From Struthidea cinerea (lineage: Eukaryota > Chordata > Aves > Passeriformes > Corcoracidae), in assembly GCA_013397865.1 (NCBI GenBank), contig VZTI01002763.1:620607-684606 (forward strand): DNA of 64,000 nucleotides. The letters run 5' to 3'. A program made the position numbers and the translations under genes. Below the pieces are notes generated by a model. It worked only from the letters and a program-made list of their open reading frames with translations. It searched no databases and was not told the DNA's origin. Numbering within the stretch: the first letter of the stretch is position 1; each line of letters starts with the position of its first letter. This document shows positions 1 to 12,368 of this stretch, one piece after another.

Positions 1-2480
1 AAATTACATACCTTCTGTTATACAAGCTGAAAATGTGGTTTAGGAGATTCAGATTTGGGTAGCTGTGTTTTCTTCCTTCATAATCACTCCACAGGGCAAA
101 AATGCTGAGTGCAGCCTAGCTGTAATTTTAATACTGTTATTGAACATTTAGACCATGAACTATTTTAAGATACTCCTTTAAAAAGAGACAGAAAGGTGTA
201 GAACAGTGACACAATAGTCATGGAGGAAGGCTTCTCATATTTAATCATCTGTTTCTCAGGTTCTTATCACCAATAAAGAGCCCGCAAAAATCACCTGCAC
301 TCCCAGAGGCACAATATCTTTCCAGGGAAAGTATTTGCACAGAGGAACACTTTGAAAAATGTCATCTGAATACAAAGCATGGGGAAGAGACAAGGTACAG
401 AATTTCTAGTGCCTAGCTTGTGCTTGGGGACTTGGACAGTGCTGAGTGTAGTGCTTCAGGTAAGTGTCTGTCAGCATTCAGCTAGTAAAGCCTTATTTTC
501 ATGAATTTATCTCTTTAGAACTTACGAATTCCTTTTGATACAAAAGTGCTCCTGACAAAACAGTCTCTTATGATAAGAAATATATCTCTGAAACATGATT
601 GTCACTTGCAAATTATAAAAGTTCAACAAAACATGGCAAACCGCATAATTGTAAGAAATTTATGGAAAAAAATAAATATTGAAAATGTGTGCATTGCTTT
701 CAATTTTAAAAAAGAAAATACTTCAAACTACTCCAAAAATTAAAAATCATCTTCATGAGTCTGGTCAAGTCAAGTTCACCAGTTCAGGGGATTCCTTTTG
801 TGAGCATTTATATCTGATTCCATATCATTAGAGAGGTTGGAGAAATAATGTGGAAGTCTGGCTAATAAGCATTAATTCCAGTTCAAGAGGATTTCAGTCT
901 ACACATAAGTTATTAAGTGTACAGCTAAAAGGATTCCATTTTGATCATTTGGTCAGATTTTGTGCATAATACAGGCCATTGAATTTTAGTATATCAAGAT
1001 ATCCGTACACAGCCCAGATGTGTAATCTGAAAATATGCTTGGGAATGTATAATTATTTATGTCTGTGTGTTTCAATTTTCCTATTTACTACTCCTTTTCA
1101 TGTCAGACAAAAATCTGAATGAGACCGACTCACTGTCTCTAACATGCTATTTCGGGTGGTGCACTTCAACTGTAAAACAAAATGCAGTTTTAAATACCAG
1201 CCAAAATAGAATGAATCTGCAATACTTTATACTTGCATTTTCTATGTGCCTCGTTAAATAAAAAAATCTCTTTTACTCATGGGTTTTAAAAGAATACCAA
1301 GGTTGCAATTCACTAAATATAGAAGTAAAAAAATGGGCTTTTTTACATTTAGAACTAAATCAGTCCTTAAAATTACGACTTTATAACAATGCCTAATTGT
1401 AGTTCCTTTGGATTTCCATTGATATATGGTGTTGAATATATTTGTTATTCACTGTCTCTTTATAAATCAGACCACCTGTGTGGAAAAAATCTCCTTTATT
1501 TAGGCTTCCACATTCCATATGCAGAGAAAGCCACTAAAAATACTTTGCATCTGGCGAGTTGATCGCTGTGCGAATAAAAGGTTTAAACAGCAAGCTATGT
1601 CTCTGCTTTCAGTAACATCTAGAAATTTTGTTCACTGTGTATACACCATTTGATATTTTCAAGCATTATGAATGCCACACCTTTCTTTTTTTGCTCTGGA
1701 AAACTGACTACATTATTACTAAATTTGTAATATTTAAAGTGTCATGGAAAGCAAAAAACATCCCTGAGAACGCAGAAAACTTACACAATTTGTTTAAAAT
1801 AGTCACTCTTTCAGACAGGGTTTAACCCAGGAGAACTCTTTTTAAAGTCATTTAGTACTTAATTTTTTTAAGATATAATAATATATTATATATATTAAGA
1901 TTTGTTTTCCACCAACCAAAAATTGTAACAGGGATGTAATTCCTGACTATGTTTTTTAAAAAATTGAGATTTTTTTGTTTTATTTTGTTTGCTACAACAT
2001 TCTGCTTCATACTAGTATTTGCAAAACTGTACTCATAGAAGCCTACGTCTTGGCTTATCACAAGCCTTTATTTTTTCATAAGCCATTTAAGGTTTGAACT
2101 AAGGAATAGGTTCCCACAGAACAGACTGGGAGTAATCAAGCAAGAGGCATTATGTTATTTACAACACATTCATTTGTCTTTAATCTCAATGAAAGATATG
2201 TCATACTACAAGTCGGATCTAGACTGAATAGTTTAAAGATAAGCTTGAGGAGTGCAAAGACTACAGCATGGGATGATTGGATCAAGTGGCAGGTGCACAG
2301 TTCAGTGACAATATCAGCATGCATTTGACTAAACAGGCTATTGAATCCACCTTTTGTTATGCATAATTGCAAGGAATTGCTGCGGTTTTTTGCTCAAATG
2401 GATAGGCATCTTCTTACAGGATTGTGTTCTCTTCCCCATTTGGTGGAATCATCAAGTCAGTGTAAGACTCTGTAAGTTCC
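1..2480. other. AT-rich unique DNA, no repeat recognised
   Basis: The stretch is AT-rich with short homopolymer runs and no recognisable transposable element. The open frames in it are under 80 codons, as expected by chance at this base composition. The only sub-segment I single out is the possible exon at 260-412, listed separately. Confidence 0.6.
260..412 (+). CDS. Possible C-terminal exon, gene unknown
   Basis: A pyrimidine-rich tract ending TCTGTTTCTCAG is followed by an open frame (read from 261) ending at TAG 410-412, about 50 codons. The frame has no internal ATG, so it would have to be entered by splicing in phase 1. The peptide begins FLSPIKSPQKSPALPEAQYL and continues with a hydrophilic, E/K/R-rich stretch containing ICTEEHFEKCHLN, a composition more like coding sequence than most frames here. 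A second reading is that a donor-like AG|GTACAG near 394 ends the exon earlier, and a good donor-like CAG|GTAAGT lies at 459/460. I do not recognise the protein. The frame stays open for about 20 codons upstream of the acceptor, so chance is a real alternative. Confidence 0.13.
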
Positions 2481-3620
2481 TCCTCTGAGAGTGCTCTACC
2501 AGCGACTGGCACATACGAGCAATGCCAGCAGGAATTCCCTGGGTCGGGCTTTATAACTACCTGCCTCTCTTCTCAAGCCCACAGCTGGTAATGCAGTAGG
2601 AGAGGGCTGAGGTGGCTGCAGGAACCATGAGGAACGGAGGGAGACTTCTGCTGTGGGAAGGGCACTGTACCAACTGCTCATCCAAACTGTGTTGCCTGTG
2701 CCCTATTCGGAGGCACAAGTGGAACAAGAACATTTTGCAGTACCAGGCAACCTTCTGGAAAGTGGGTGAGGTCTCAGGGTGTTCCTTGGAAGATGAGGGT
2801 GCTGAGGAAATTACACAAATTAAGAATTAATTTCAGACAGCTGCTACTGAGGTTTAACCATGTTGCCTATTCCAAGACTTGATGGTGCTGACTGGCTTCA
2901 CCTGTGGTTCCCACCTGTGCCTTCTTGGCCCAAGAGCCCCATGGCTGCTCAGTTCTGGGCACCTAGACTTTCCCTGAGCTATCCTGTAGATACAACTATC
3001 TGTAGTCCTGTCCCCTGAATGGCCCCAAGCCAATGATGAAGGAAACCTCTTCTCCTGTCCTGTTTCTGGCCCAGCTTCCTGCTGTTGTTCCTGACTGGTA
3101 TTCCTGGATGGACCTGGGTCTGATTCAATACCACCATTTGCCTTGGTATGATTGAGCAGTGCTCAGAAACCGGTTCTGTCACCAGCCCAGGACTTCTCAG
3201 GTGCTAAGGACTGAACCCCACCAGCACAACCATGGCCTGTGCTAGGGTCACCCTCACTGCCCAGGTAGACATAGCAGTAACCCCTGGAAGAATTAATCCC
3301 ACCTCTTACCTTTCTGCAACTCTGCTCCCAAAATCAGAGCTGTTTATTGATATCTTTCTTGGCAAAGTGAGGAGACACCATCTTGATCTGATGTCTGGGA
3401 AGGTGTTGCAATTTGTTACTCTTCTCCCTGCTACACACATTGAGAATCTCTGCTGCTCCCTAGCTCCCTGCTGACTGTAGAAACAACTGGAGCACGACTG
3501 CAGTGTGCTGAACATGTCGTGGAACTCCTCCTGTGTGGAGAAGAAGCATGACGTGATGTTACTCATCCATGGAACTGAAAGAAAAAGAGGGGGCACAGAG
3601 GAAGAGGGCATACCACAAGG
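2481..3620. other. GC-richer unassigned block, possibly an old repeat or gene relic
   Basis: This block is visibly richer in G and C than its flanks and carries moderate open frames on both strands: 2612-2830 plus (72 codons), 2496-2681 minus (61), 3232-3474 plus (80) and 3306-3611 minus (101). No frame runs through the block, there is no shared codon signature, and I recognise no domain. The abrupt composition change is what an old LTR element, a retrocopy or a decayed gene-proximal segment would give. I could not match it to a CR1 or LTR family I know. The lower stop density expected in GC-rich DNA alone can explain the frames. Confidence 0.35.
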
Positions 3621-4653
3621 GAAGAGATGTTGTGATTACCACTTAAGCTCACATGACATTCCCAGACTTCTAGTTTTATTGACTTATGAAAAACATACAG
3701 TCTGCATTTTCAGCAGTTTAATTCATCTGCTTATTCTGCTGAACTATTTTTGGAGAATTTCCTTTGTTGTTTAACTTACATTAGCTTCTGTATGCATTCA
3801 TTCATTTTGTTTCAATTCTGCCTCTTTAGTCATGTAATTATTTCCATCTTTTAATGCCAAATATCTAGTTTGTGTAAGTTCAGTCTTGGTCTTCTTACAC
3901 TGGTTGTAGATGTTGATGATAGTAGTTCAGTAGTCTACTTTTCTTAATGTTTCCATTGCTGCTTTACCTTAAGTTGTGGCCAAACTTGCCGAAAGCTTTT
4001 AAATATATGTATGGAATTGGTAAAATAAAAAAAGAACCGCCTAACTTGGTTAAACCTAACTTCCCCAAATCAAATGCTTTAGAGTAAACAAGGAATTATT
4101 TTAACACTTGAGTGTGCAAGAGAAGATCTAGGTAGATAATTCACTTTTTCAAAGATGTAGGCTTTTTTCACTGTAAAGTGAACTTATATTTTTTTGCTTT
4201 AGAATCCAGGCACTCTAATTCTTCACCTTACACATATGCTAATTTTCTTCAGAGCTGCCATTTGGAGTCCCTCAACAGAGAAAGATCCAATTGCCCTGAG
4301 AAGATACCTTACTTCAGGACTGTCTGTACTGCTAGAAATGGGTATAGTTTGAACCAGGTTTTGCTTTGTCCATTCTGAACAATCACCCAAACCTATGCCA
4401 TGACCTTTATTCTCTCCATAAAACCACAAATCCTTGGTGTTAGACTGAAAAGCAAACCTGTGGTGGTCTGTAAAGCAGTCATCTCGTTATTCAGCTTCCA
4501 TTTTCTGGAAGAAGACTCTTTAAAAACAGAAGCAGTTTCAGGGCACGAAGAGCTATCATGCTTTAAACTGCGTCATATCCAGGCTTTACTCCATGGAATG
4601 ATTCCCCTCCCTACTAATTCCCAAGAAATGACACTTCTGCTAAGGTAGGCACA
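3621..4653. other. Unique DNA, nothing assigned
   Basis: AT-rich with short frames on both strands at 4178-4648 (66-82 codons). No repeat, RNA gene or strong splice-site pair was seen. Confidence 0.55.
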
Positions 4654-5046
4654 TCAACTTAAAAAACACGCTGGGTAACACACACTGGGATGTGAATTAT
4701 TGTTCTCACGAAGTCTGGCATACATTTGTAGGCTTTTGGGTACAGGCTTCTGGCAAAACTTCCTCTGCTTCACTGTCTGTGGGATCTGAATCCAATCTTC
4801 CTTCTCTTCATCTACAAGAAGAAAAAGGCAAATATGTTGTGTGTCAAGGTCACTGTTATCATCCCCCCTTCTTTTGCCACATGCTGATGCTTCACAGGAA
4901 ACAGGAGTGTGGTGGAGGAGGTGGTCTTGGTCTGTTGGTAAAGTGTATCCCCTCAGTTCCCATGACTCGCCCATGCATGGAAAAAGCATTTTTAGCATTT
5001 TGACATACCTTTTCGTTGACAATGGTACCGCCCAACTTAAGCGCAA
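4654..5046 (-). other. Minus-strand open frame with splice-like motifs, unassigned
   Basis: The minus strand is open for 130 codons from a TTG at 5046 to a stop at 4654; the first ATG is a few codons in (VKMLKM). Two features are of interest. A strong donor-like AAAAG|GTATGT occurs with the exon edge at 5009, and a good acceptor-like tract (TGCCTTTTTCTTCTTGTAG) ends at 4812. Together they would bound an intron of about 200 nt. Different frames on either side look coding-like: GHYKFALKLGGTIVNEK just before the donor, and DSDPTDSEAEEVLPEAC after the acceptor. These two do not join in phase, and the first is preceded by TAA. This could be a decayed gene fragment or retrocopy with frameshifts, or chance. 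I recognise no family. Confidence 0.15.
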
Positions 5047-6531
5047 ACTTATAGTGTCCTTAACATACAGTCCACACAGAATTACTTTAAATAGAGGTCA
5101 CCTTTCTCTCTTCTCTTTGCTTTTCAACCCTCATCCATTATTTACTCAATTCTTTCTCTCTTGGATCAATATCTTCAGGCTAAAAACTTAAACTGTGAAA
5201 GTTCAGCTGTTTCTCATCCATCTGTATTCCTGTTCTCTTTGAAGAGCTGTGTTGTGACTAAAATCCTGTTTTGAAAATATATCTAAATTATCAAATTAAC
5301 CAGAAATAATGTTCTGTTTCTCTGTTTATATTTAGGTTAATTAAGTAAGGTAACATAGATGGGCACTCTGTTAGAAGAAAGGATCAGGCATAGCTTACGT
5401 ACTGTTAAGAAGAAACTCTTGAAGCTATATAGGTTTTCTTTTTATTTTGGCTTTCCAAATGTCCACACTACCAATATGGGAAACAGAGAAATAATCTTTT
5501 TCCCTCAATATTTCTTTTCCTCTTTCCCACATGTTATCTTTAGACCTGATATTACATTACTCGCATTGTTGCTAGCCCGGAGACTGATATCTTGCTTTTG
5601 TTAGTAACTACTTTTGTCCAGTCAGTCAACCACAGCCAATTAAGTCAATGCGAGGCTGTGGGAGCATGGGGTGATCAGCAGTTATTTTCTGTTCAGGGAT
5701 GGATGCTTGGGAGCAAAACAGAAGTGGCACTATTCATGTGTTGCTGAACTGGAGCTGTATATTTGTGTGAAACCTGCATATTGATATGAATTCTGCAAGG
5801 CCAGCTTTCCTAGGGAGAGGTAAAACTGCTGCAGATACCAGGTTTGTTCTTTGAATTGCCCAGTGGTTATCTCTGAACTTACAGAAGACACACATTTTGA
5901 TGTTTAACTATTTATGTTTGGTGACTTCAGATCAAAGATCCTGTACTTGTGGGATGCACTGCGACACAAGACTTCCTATGGCATTTCATAACACTAAACA
6001 CACTGAGGGACGCAGATCAATATTCATCAGTAAGCACCACAGAATTTATCACTGACATTCATCTTGCCTGAAAGAAATTGAAATGCTCTGCCAGAAAGAA
6101 CTGTCTCTGAAATGAAAATCAGAGAGGAAAAAATTTCTGTGAAAAACTGTGGGTTTTAAAACTTCATAATCTGATTAGAAAATGCATCACTAAGAAGACA
6201 TTGGAAAACTGACTCTTTTAAGTCCTATGCTTTTGATATGTTTTCAACACAGCAGCTGAGCTAAAATTTGTGAAACCAAAAGTAAACCTAGAGAGGAAGA
6301 GAAAGTAGCAACTGAAGAGAATCCCTATGTAGCATTTTTATTTATAAGGAAACAAGCTGTGCTTCTGTTTACAGTGAAGGGATGGAGACATCTACTTTCT
6401 TTACTGCCCCACACTTCCTTTTTCATCAGTAATCCAGTCTTTGATGTGGAATTGAGTCAGATATCAACAGCAGATTTTACATTTTCTCAGTCTGTTTCTG
6501 GGTGCATTACAATGTTATGATTAGCTGACAG
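5047..6531. other. Unique DNA, nothing assigned
   Basis: No repeat family, RNA gene or convincing exon was seen. The longest frame is 81 codons (5359-5604, plus), unremarkable at this base composition. Confidence 0.55.
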
Positions 6532-6584
6532 CTTAAGTTCTTTTCCAAATTATAACATCTTAAGTTCTTTTCCAAATTATAACA
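6532..6584 (+). repeat. Tandem duplication, 27-bp period, two copies
   Basis: The 26-base unit beginning CTTAAGTTCTTTTCC and ending AAATTATAACA occurs at 6532-6557 and again, identical, at 6559-6584, separated by a single T. Perfect identity suggests a recent slippage or duplication event. No function is implied. Confidence 0.95.
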
Positions 6585-9500
6585 GCATGGTCCTTCTTCC
6601 TCTTGCTGACACATAGCAGATCCTACTGTGGGGTGGTTCTAAAAGTAAGATCAAGATGCAGTAAAACCAGCTCGTCAAGAAAAATCACAGATCTGATCAC
6701 TCACCTTTGGGAACAAGTTCACAAGGGGGGTCTTGAATGTGCCACTACATGGCAACAGGTGAGCTTAATATGTCCCACCAGCAGGCATGATAAGGAAATG
6801 ACTGTAGAAAGTTCTCCCTTAAAGAGTTTTAAAAATGTAGAAATATGTCATTAAATTTGCTTTTCAGCAAAACTTAAGAACTACTTAATGTATCAGTATT
6901 TGGGGGATTAAGATAATCTACAGGCTGTGTTTCTTTTAACAGAGAGTGGAATGATTGGAATTCTAGGTAGACTGACTTGAAAAAAACTACCAAGTTACTT
7001 GAACATCTTGACAATGGAAATTGTTTTAGTTTAGATTTATTTTCCAGAAAAATGTGATTTTTTTTTTTTTGGTACTTTCATTTTAGAAACAGCGTCTAGA
7101 CAAAAAGTAGAATAATGAACTGCTACGGTAAAATTGGGCCATAAATCAGGGGAATCTGAATGATTAAAAAACAAGTTGAAAAACATTTCATTTTTTAATG
7201 ACCCTAACTGGTAACATTCTTCCTCAACCCAAGTTCACACATTAATTTCAGGAGTTTCAGTTCAAATTCATCGCTTTCTTCTATATGGTTTTTATAAACC
7301 AGAATTGTTGGTTATAAATCTCCTGCAGCAAAATGAAAAAAAAAAAAAATAAAAGAATAATGGGTAAACTGTTTCAAAGGACAGTAACTTATATAGGACA
7401 TCTGGACATCTGACTCATACGAAGTATCTAGTACTAATCAGATGAAAATTCAGAGAATGAAGAATTTGCTTACTTTTACACAGTCTGATTTATGGGACTT
7501 TAGCTGTATTTTAATTTTGTATTGATTACAAAGCCTTTGCATAGGTTAATGATAAAGGTTAAAACTCCTTCAATAGCAAAAAGGATTGAAAAGATGGATT
7601 TCTTCATTTAAAACAGGCATTATTGGCAATGCTGATTCCAGCACCCTAGAGCTTTGATGTTATAATGAACATGTCTTACAATGAACATGGATTTAGAAGC
7701 TATTGCTCAAGAAGGCAATAGGAAGAGATCTAATGAAGGTTACTGTTGTTCTCTCTATCTCAGATATAGTTATTTTTGGTGTCTGTATAGAAAATAAACC
7801 CAAGTCTTTTAGACACCTAATACTTGCTATTTTAGCAATAGTTTTAATATATATGCTATTTATGCTAAAACTGACCTACAAGTAAAAAAAAGTACATATT
7901 AGCTATTTCAACAAATAACGTTATCAGTTTTTGATTCCTAAGAATGTGAAACAAATGGAAATGTTTTGGTTTGTGACACCATTTGTTTGTGTTACATTAA
8001 CTCATAAAAGCTTTGTTTTCTCAATGGAAATACTGAGTACATTAATGTATAATGTGAAACAAATGCCACTGTCAACTTCGAAAGAAAACTTTCAAATACT
8101 GGACTAGAGACTTAATGTCTGCTGCTCTTTCAGTTAAAATGACTTGCCAGACTTATGTTAAGATCATTGGTTACACTCTATTTCTTGTGTATACAGATTT
8201 CATAAAATATGCACAGTAAAATATGATATGTTGGATTCATTTCCTAATATATTGTTAACCATGCAGAATTTTCTTAGCTAATACCATTAGGCAGATTTCT
8301 TAATTGGTTTCTAACAATAACAGTAATACTATTCCTTTGTTTGTATGTGAGATTACTTGCATCTTGATATTCCCTGTACAGTTAAAATTGCTATTTGTAT
8401 TGGTTTGTGTACTATTGCAATGATTGTTGTAGAAGTAAAAGAAGGAGGATTTTAGATCAAATTATTTCCTCCAATTAAGTACCTATTACATATGACAGAA
8501 AATTTCTTCAGTGTTTATGCAGTTGGCTTGGCTTCTAAGTATGACCTCTCTGTTCCGCATCACCTTGTGGCATACAGCTCAGGTTCAGCTTTTTGGTACT
8601 CAAACTCAGAGCTCTCCTTGGGATCTGATACAGATTTCATGGGTTACTTTTCTTAGGAACAGCCATGAAAATTCAAGCAATGACTGCATTTCAATGAAAG
8701 AAATGACTGGCCAATTGCAGGGGTGAGACTTATGAAGATACTGGGAATTTGCTGCTAGGTTTTATATCACATTATAGAACCTTCCTATGATACTAAGAAA
8801 CACTCCAAATTTAAGTGATTTCACTGGCCATGTCTACGTTGTCAAGCTTGTGAGTTGTCTCCTGGTTTCAGTTCTTCTTACCCACATTGCATGGACGTTT
8901 GTTCACTCCATGCCTGAACATTAGGGAAAATTATCTTGGTCACTCCAAAATAAACTTAAAGTTCTGGGGATAATTCATTCCAAGGACTGCTTCCAAAAGG
9001 CAACACAAACCAGACGTTTGAAGGCTTGGGTTTCTCTGCCCTACAGAGTCCCTCAACAGCAGGCTTTTTATTTTCAAAACACTTTCCCATGCCTGGGTAT
9101 CATATCCCAGAGCTTGTAATGCATTCCTTCAGTTTCATGTTATAAAAATACCACCTGGTGGGTTGCAGCACAACCCTTATATTTATTTCGGACACTTTGA
9201 ACTAAAAACAAACAAACAAAATGATAACTGGATCTCTGAGCCTGGGGGATCACTGTGTGTGGCTTAAAAGACATGCAAGGCATTGTACCTTGTAGAAGAG
9301 ATTTGTTTAGCAATTTCTTCTAGGTATTGCTGTCCCTGGGCACAGCAGGCATAAGCCACTCAACACCACTTTGCCTGAAGGATCTCCTTCTGGGACACAT
9401 ATTTAACTATGTAAATGTAGCTGCAATGACGCTTTCTGTACTTTAACAGGAAACACTTTCATGAAGTGCTGGCTTCTCATAAATGTTTGTGCAAATCAGG

Positions 9501-11487
9501 TATTGACTATTTTCATGGCAGTGTGCAGCTCTTGATCCTGCCCTTCAACACCAGATACTGAACCCAAAGTTGATTAAAGGCAGGGGTTTAGGTATAAAAC
9601 TGAAAATATACTACTACAGGTGAAAAAATATGAACTTGATCAATAGTTCACTTTTTTTATTATTTACTTTTTATTTTCCTACCTAGAATTTCTAAAATGT
9701 AATCCATTTGTCACAACTACAATTCGACATTTAGTTTTCCATCAAAGATATTAAGCATGATGGTAGGGGACACATTGGAAAACATACACTGGTCACTCAG
9801 TGTTGAACCTGTTATGTGACTAAGTGTAGGGGTTTGTCTGTCCAAATTCAGACCAAATATCTACATCTGAGTATTCCACCTCCTTCTTCTGCATTCTTCT
9901 GTCATTGATTCACTCTAATGCAAGCTGCTGTAACCAGCTTTGATTCAGTTGTCTAAATAGGAGGGTCAAAAGTCACTGGAGATGCTCTAAGATGTCCAAG
10001 ACATCCTTAAAGGGTTTTATAAGAATCAGGCTGCTTTTGGACAAGCAGATGTATGCCAAATGTGATACCTCTCTTCCCTACACCTAAAATGTCTGTAGGC
10101 AGCTGTGTTTAACCAAATGTACCCAAGCTGAAAATGTAGACTCTGCACAAACCAAGAACTAAGCGGAATTATTTGCACCTTACATACCATCTCTTATTAT
10201 CTGCTTGAGCTCGTCACTTCAGCATCAAAATACTGCTACTTTATGCTGCATTTGGGGCAGTGCTCGCACTCACTTAACACTTCTGATGCAAACTGAACCA
10301 TGTAAACACCACAGCAAACAGCTCTGCCAAATTCCAACCTCGTGTGTGATTTTGAAAAGAGTGTACTGAATTGTTTTTAATGGATGTATTTTAAGGACTC
10401 TTGCCCTCATATTTAAAAGTGATCTCATACAAGTGAGAAAGTGTAAGCACGTTTTTAGCTTGTTGGGTTTTCTTTTAATTTTGGGTTTTCATTGCTGTTG
10501 GTTTGGTTCCTTCTTGCATAAGGCAAAGTGGCTGTAGAAGACTTTATAAGAATCATTCACTCTACTTTATGAAGATAATCAATTTCCCTGTGGTCCAAGA
10601 TACACATTAATCACTGGATGCTGTAAGTTAGGGGTCCCAATGGGCTGATTATTTTAATTTTTCACTATATTTATTTTCCTCCCACCTCAAAACATCAGGC
10701 AACAGTCACAGGCAGCCACAAATAATGAAGCAGAGACATTAATGTTCTGTCAAAATGTATTAATTTTGGTTTCAAACCTTTGATGCAATGAGGCTGCACC
10801 CAAATAAAGATTTTAGACCTAACAGAAAGACACAAGTTGATAGGAATAAACACCATTTTACATCATGCAATTTTATTGTAAGTGAAGGCAATAAAAGTGA
10901 AAGCTTTTCTGTGTAATTCATTGGTTTCATTGATAGGGCATTGACAGGGCAATACTTATGTTTATGCTCATGTAATAGTAGGTTGCATAATGAAAAATTC
11001 TCATTTGTTCTAAATTAATAAAGTTGAATCCTCTGTTCTTTTGTCATAAATCTTCTAGCAAATGGAGCCTCACTGAAAGACAAGGCTGAAGTATTAAGAA
11101 AGTCACCTGAGTAAGCTGATTTATAATTCATATAGGGCAAACATATGTGTGATGCTATAAAATTTATTTTGATTTAAAATTAAAACATAAAGAACCCCAA
11201 AGTTTCATTGGAAAAATACTTGAAAATTGTGATATTCCTTTAGCCTCTGTGGATCAACTGTTAATTTCTCCTTCATGAAATGAAAACTATACAAAAGAAA
11301 GCAAAGATGCACTTCTCACTAGGTTGATTCCTGACTCAATTCTCAGCAGAAATATTTCATATATTTCTCACTATGTCAAAGAATGTCAAAGCAATGTAAG
11401 TTTAGTCCCTCTGTACTATGTGTTGGTAGTGGGGGGGTTTGTTTGCTTGTTCGTGACTAGTGCTGAATTGTGAAATATTTAACATTT
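6585..11487. other. Long unique AT-rich stretch
   Basis: I see no transposable element that I can name and no exon with a convincing splice-site pair. Homopolymer runs occur (T near 7057, A near 7338). The piece at about 9960-10125 shares a 13-mer with a segment near 18.09 kb and may be an old unnamed repeat. The piece 10640-11030 is rich in TAAT and AATAAA-like words and has the look of conserved non-coding DNA, which cannot be judged without an alignment. Confidence 0.5.
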
Positions 11488-11552
11488 ATAGAATCACAGA
11501 ATTGTTGAGGGAGGAACCTCTGCAATCGTCCATTCCAACGACACTGCTCTTT
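11488..11552 (-). mobile_element. CR1 LINE, 3'-end fragment
   Basis: The plus strand reads TATAGAATCACAGAATTGTTGAGG and then GGAACCTCTGCAATCGTCCATTCCAAC, the reverse complement of the CR1 3' terminus with its ATTCTATGATTCTGTG-type tail. Only the last 60-70 bases of the element are present, which is normal for CR1's severe 5' truncation. The boundary at the right is approximate. Confidence 0.75.
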
Positions 11553-12325
11553 TCCATTTCACTTGAACTGTGTAATGGAGAGGGCAAAAGTTGCATTAAA
11601 TTATAAAAACATATTTCCTGAAGAGGGTGAATACACACACTGTCTATGTGTACTATAAAAAGGTTTTCCCTAGGTTTTCCAAGTATAGATGTAGTCATAA
11701 AGACATGGAAGAGGCCTCCAGAAAGTAGTCCTTTTCCAGGTAGACTTCATAAGAGAGTTTTCACACATCTTTTCTTCCCCTCATTAAGACTTCATGGCCA
11801 ATATCACATGAACTTCACATGGAAGAGTCTTTGAATAATAATAATGGGGGTAGTCCGTTCTTTCTACTTTTATTTCTAAGCACTGGATACTCATAGCTAT
11901 TTTGTGACATTTTTAAGAGTAGTGGTTTAAATACACTAGCTGGAGAATGATCTCACATATATTCAGTATTTTTTGTCACATAGAACTACTGTTCAGTAGA
12001 ACAGTATATAAATATTTTTTAAAGTAACAAATGGAAGTTTTCATAGGAATCCCTATGTATAAATGGAAGTAATTCTGAGGTATTTAAGTACAACTCTGTG
12101 ATTTAGTTATCTGTGAGTTAGTTATATTTAGTTATGTTTTGAAACATTTTCATGATACTGGGTAGTTAGGAATAAAACCTGGCAAAAAAACCTCCAGTGA
12201 AATAAAAGGAGGAGACATTCATTAAAAGCTTTAAAAGTTTGGCCGATCAAATAAAATGTTTTGGGAACTAATATGTCATTTTAATTTATGAAATAAAAGT
12301 GCAAGGTAATACAAAGTAAATACTT

Positions 12326-12368
12326 ATTTTTCTCCTTTTTTTTCTTTTCTTTTTTTTTTTTTTTCTTC
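12326..12368. repeat. T-rich low-complexity tract
   Basis: A pyrimidine tract of nearly pure T with scattered C, about 43 bases. It could be the RC of a decayed retrocopy tail, but no retrocopy is recognisable next to it. Confidence 0.8.
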
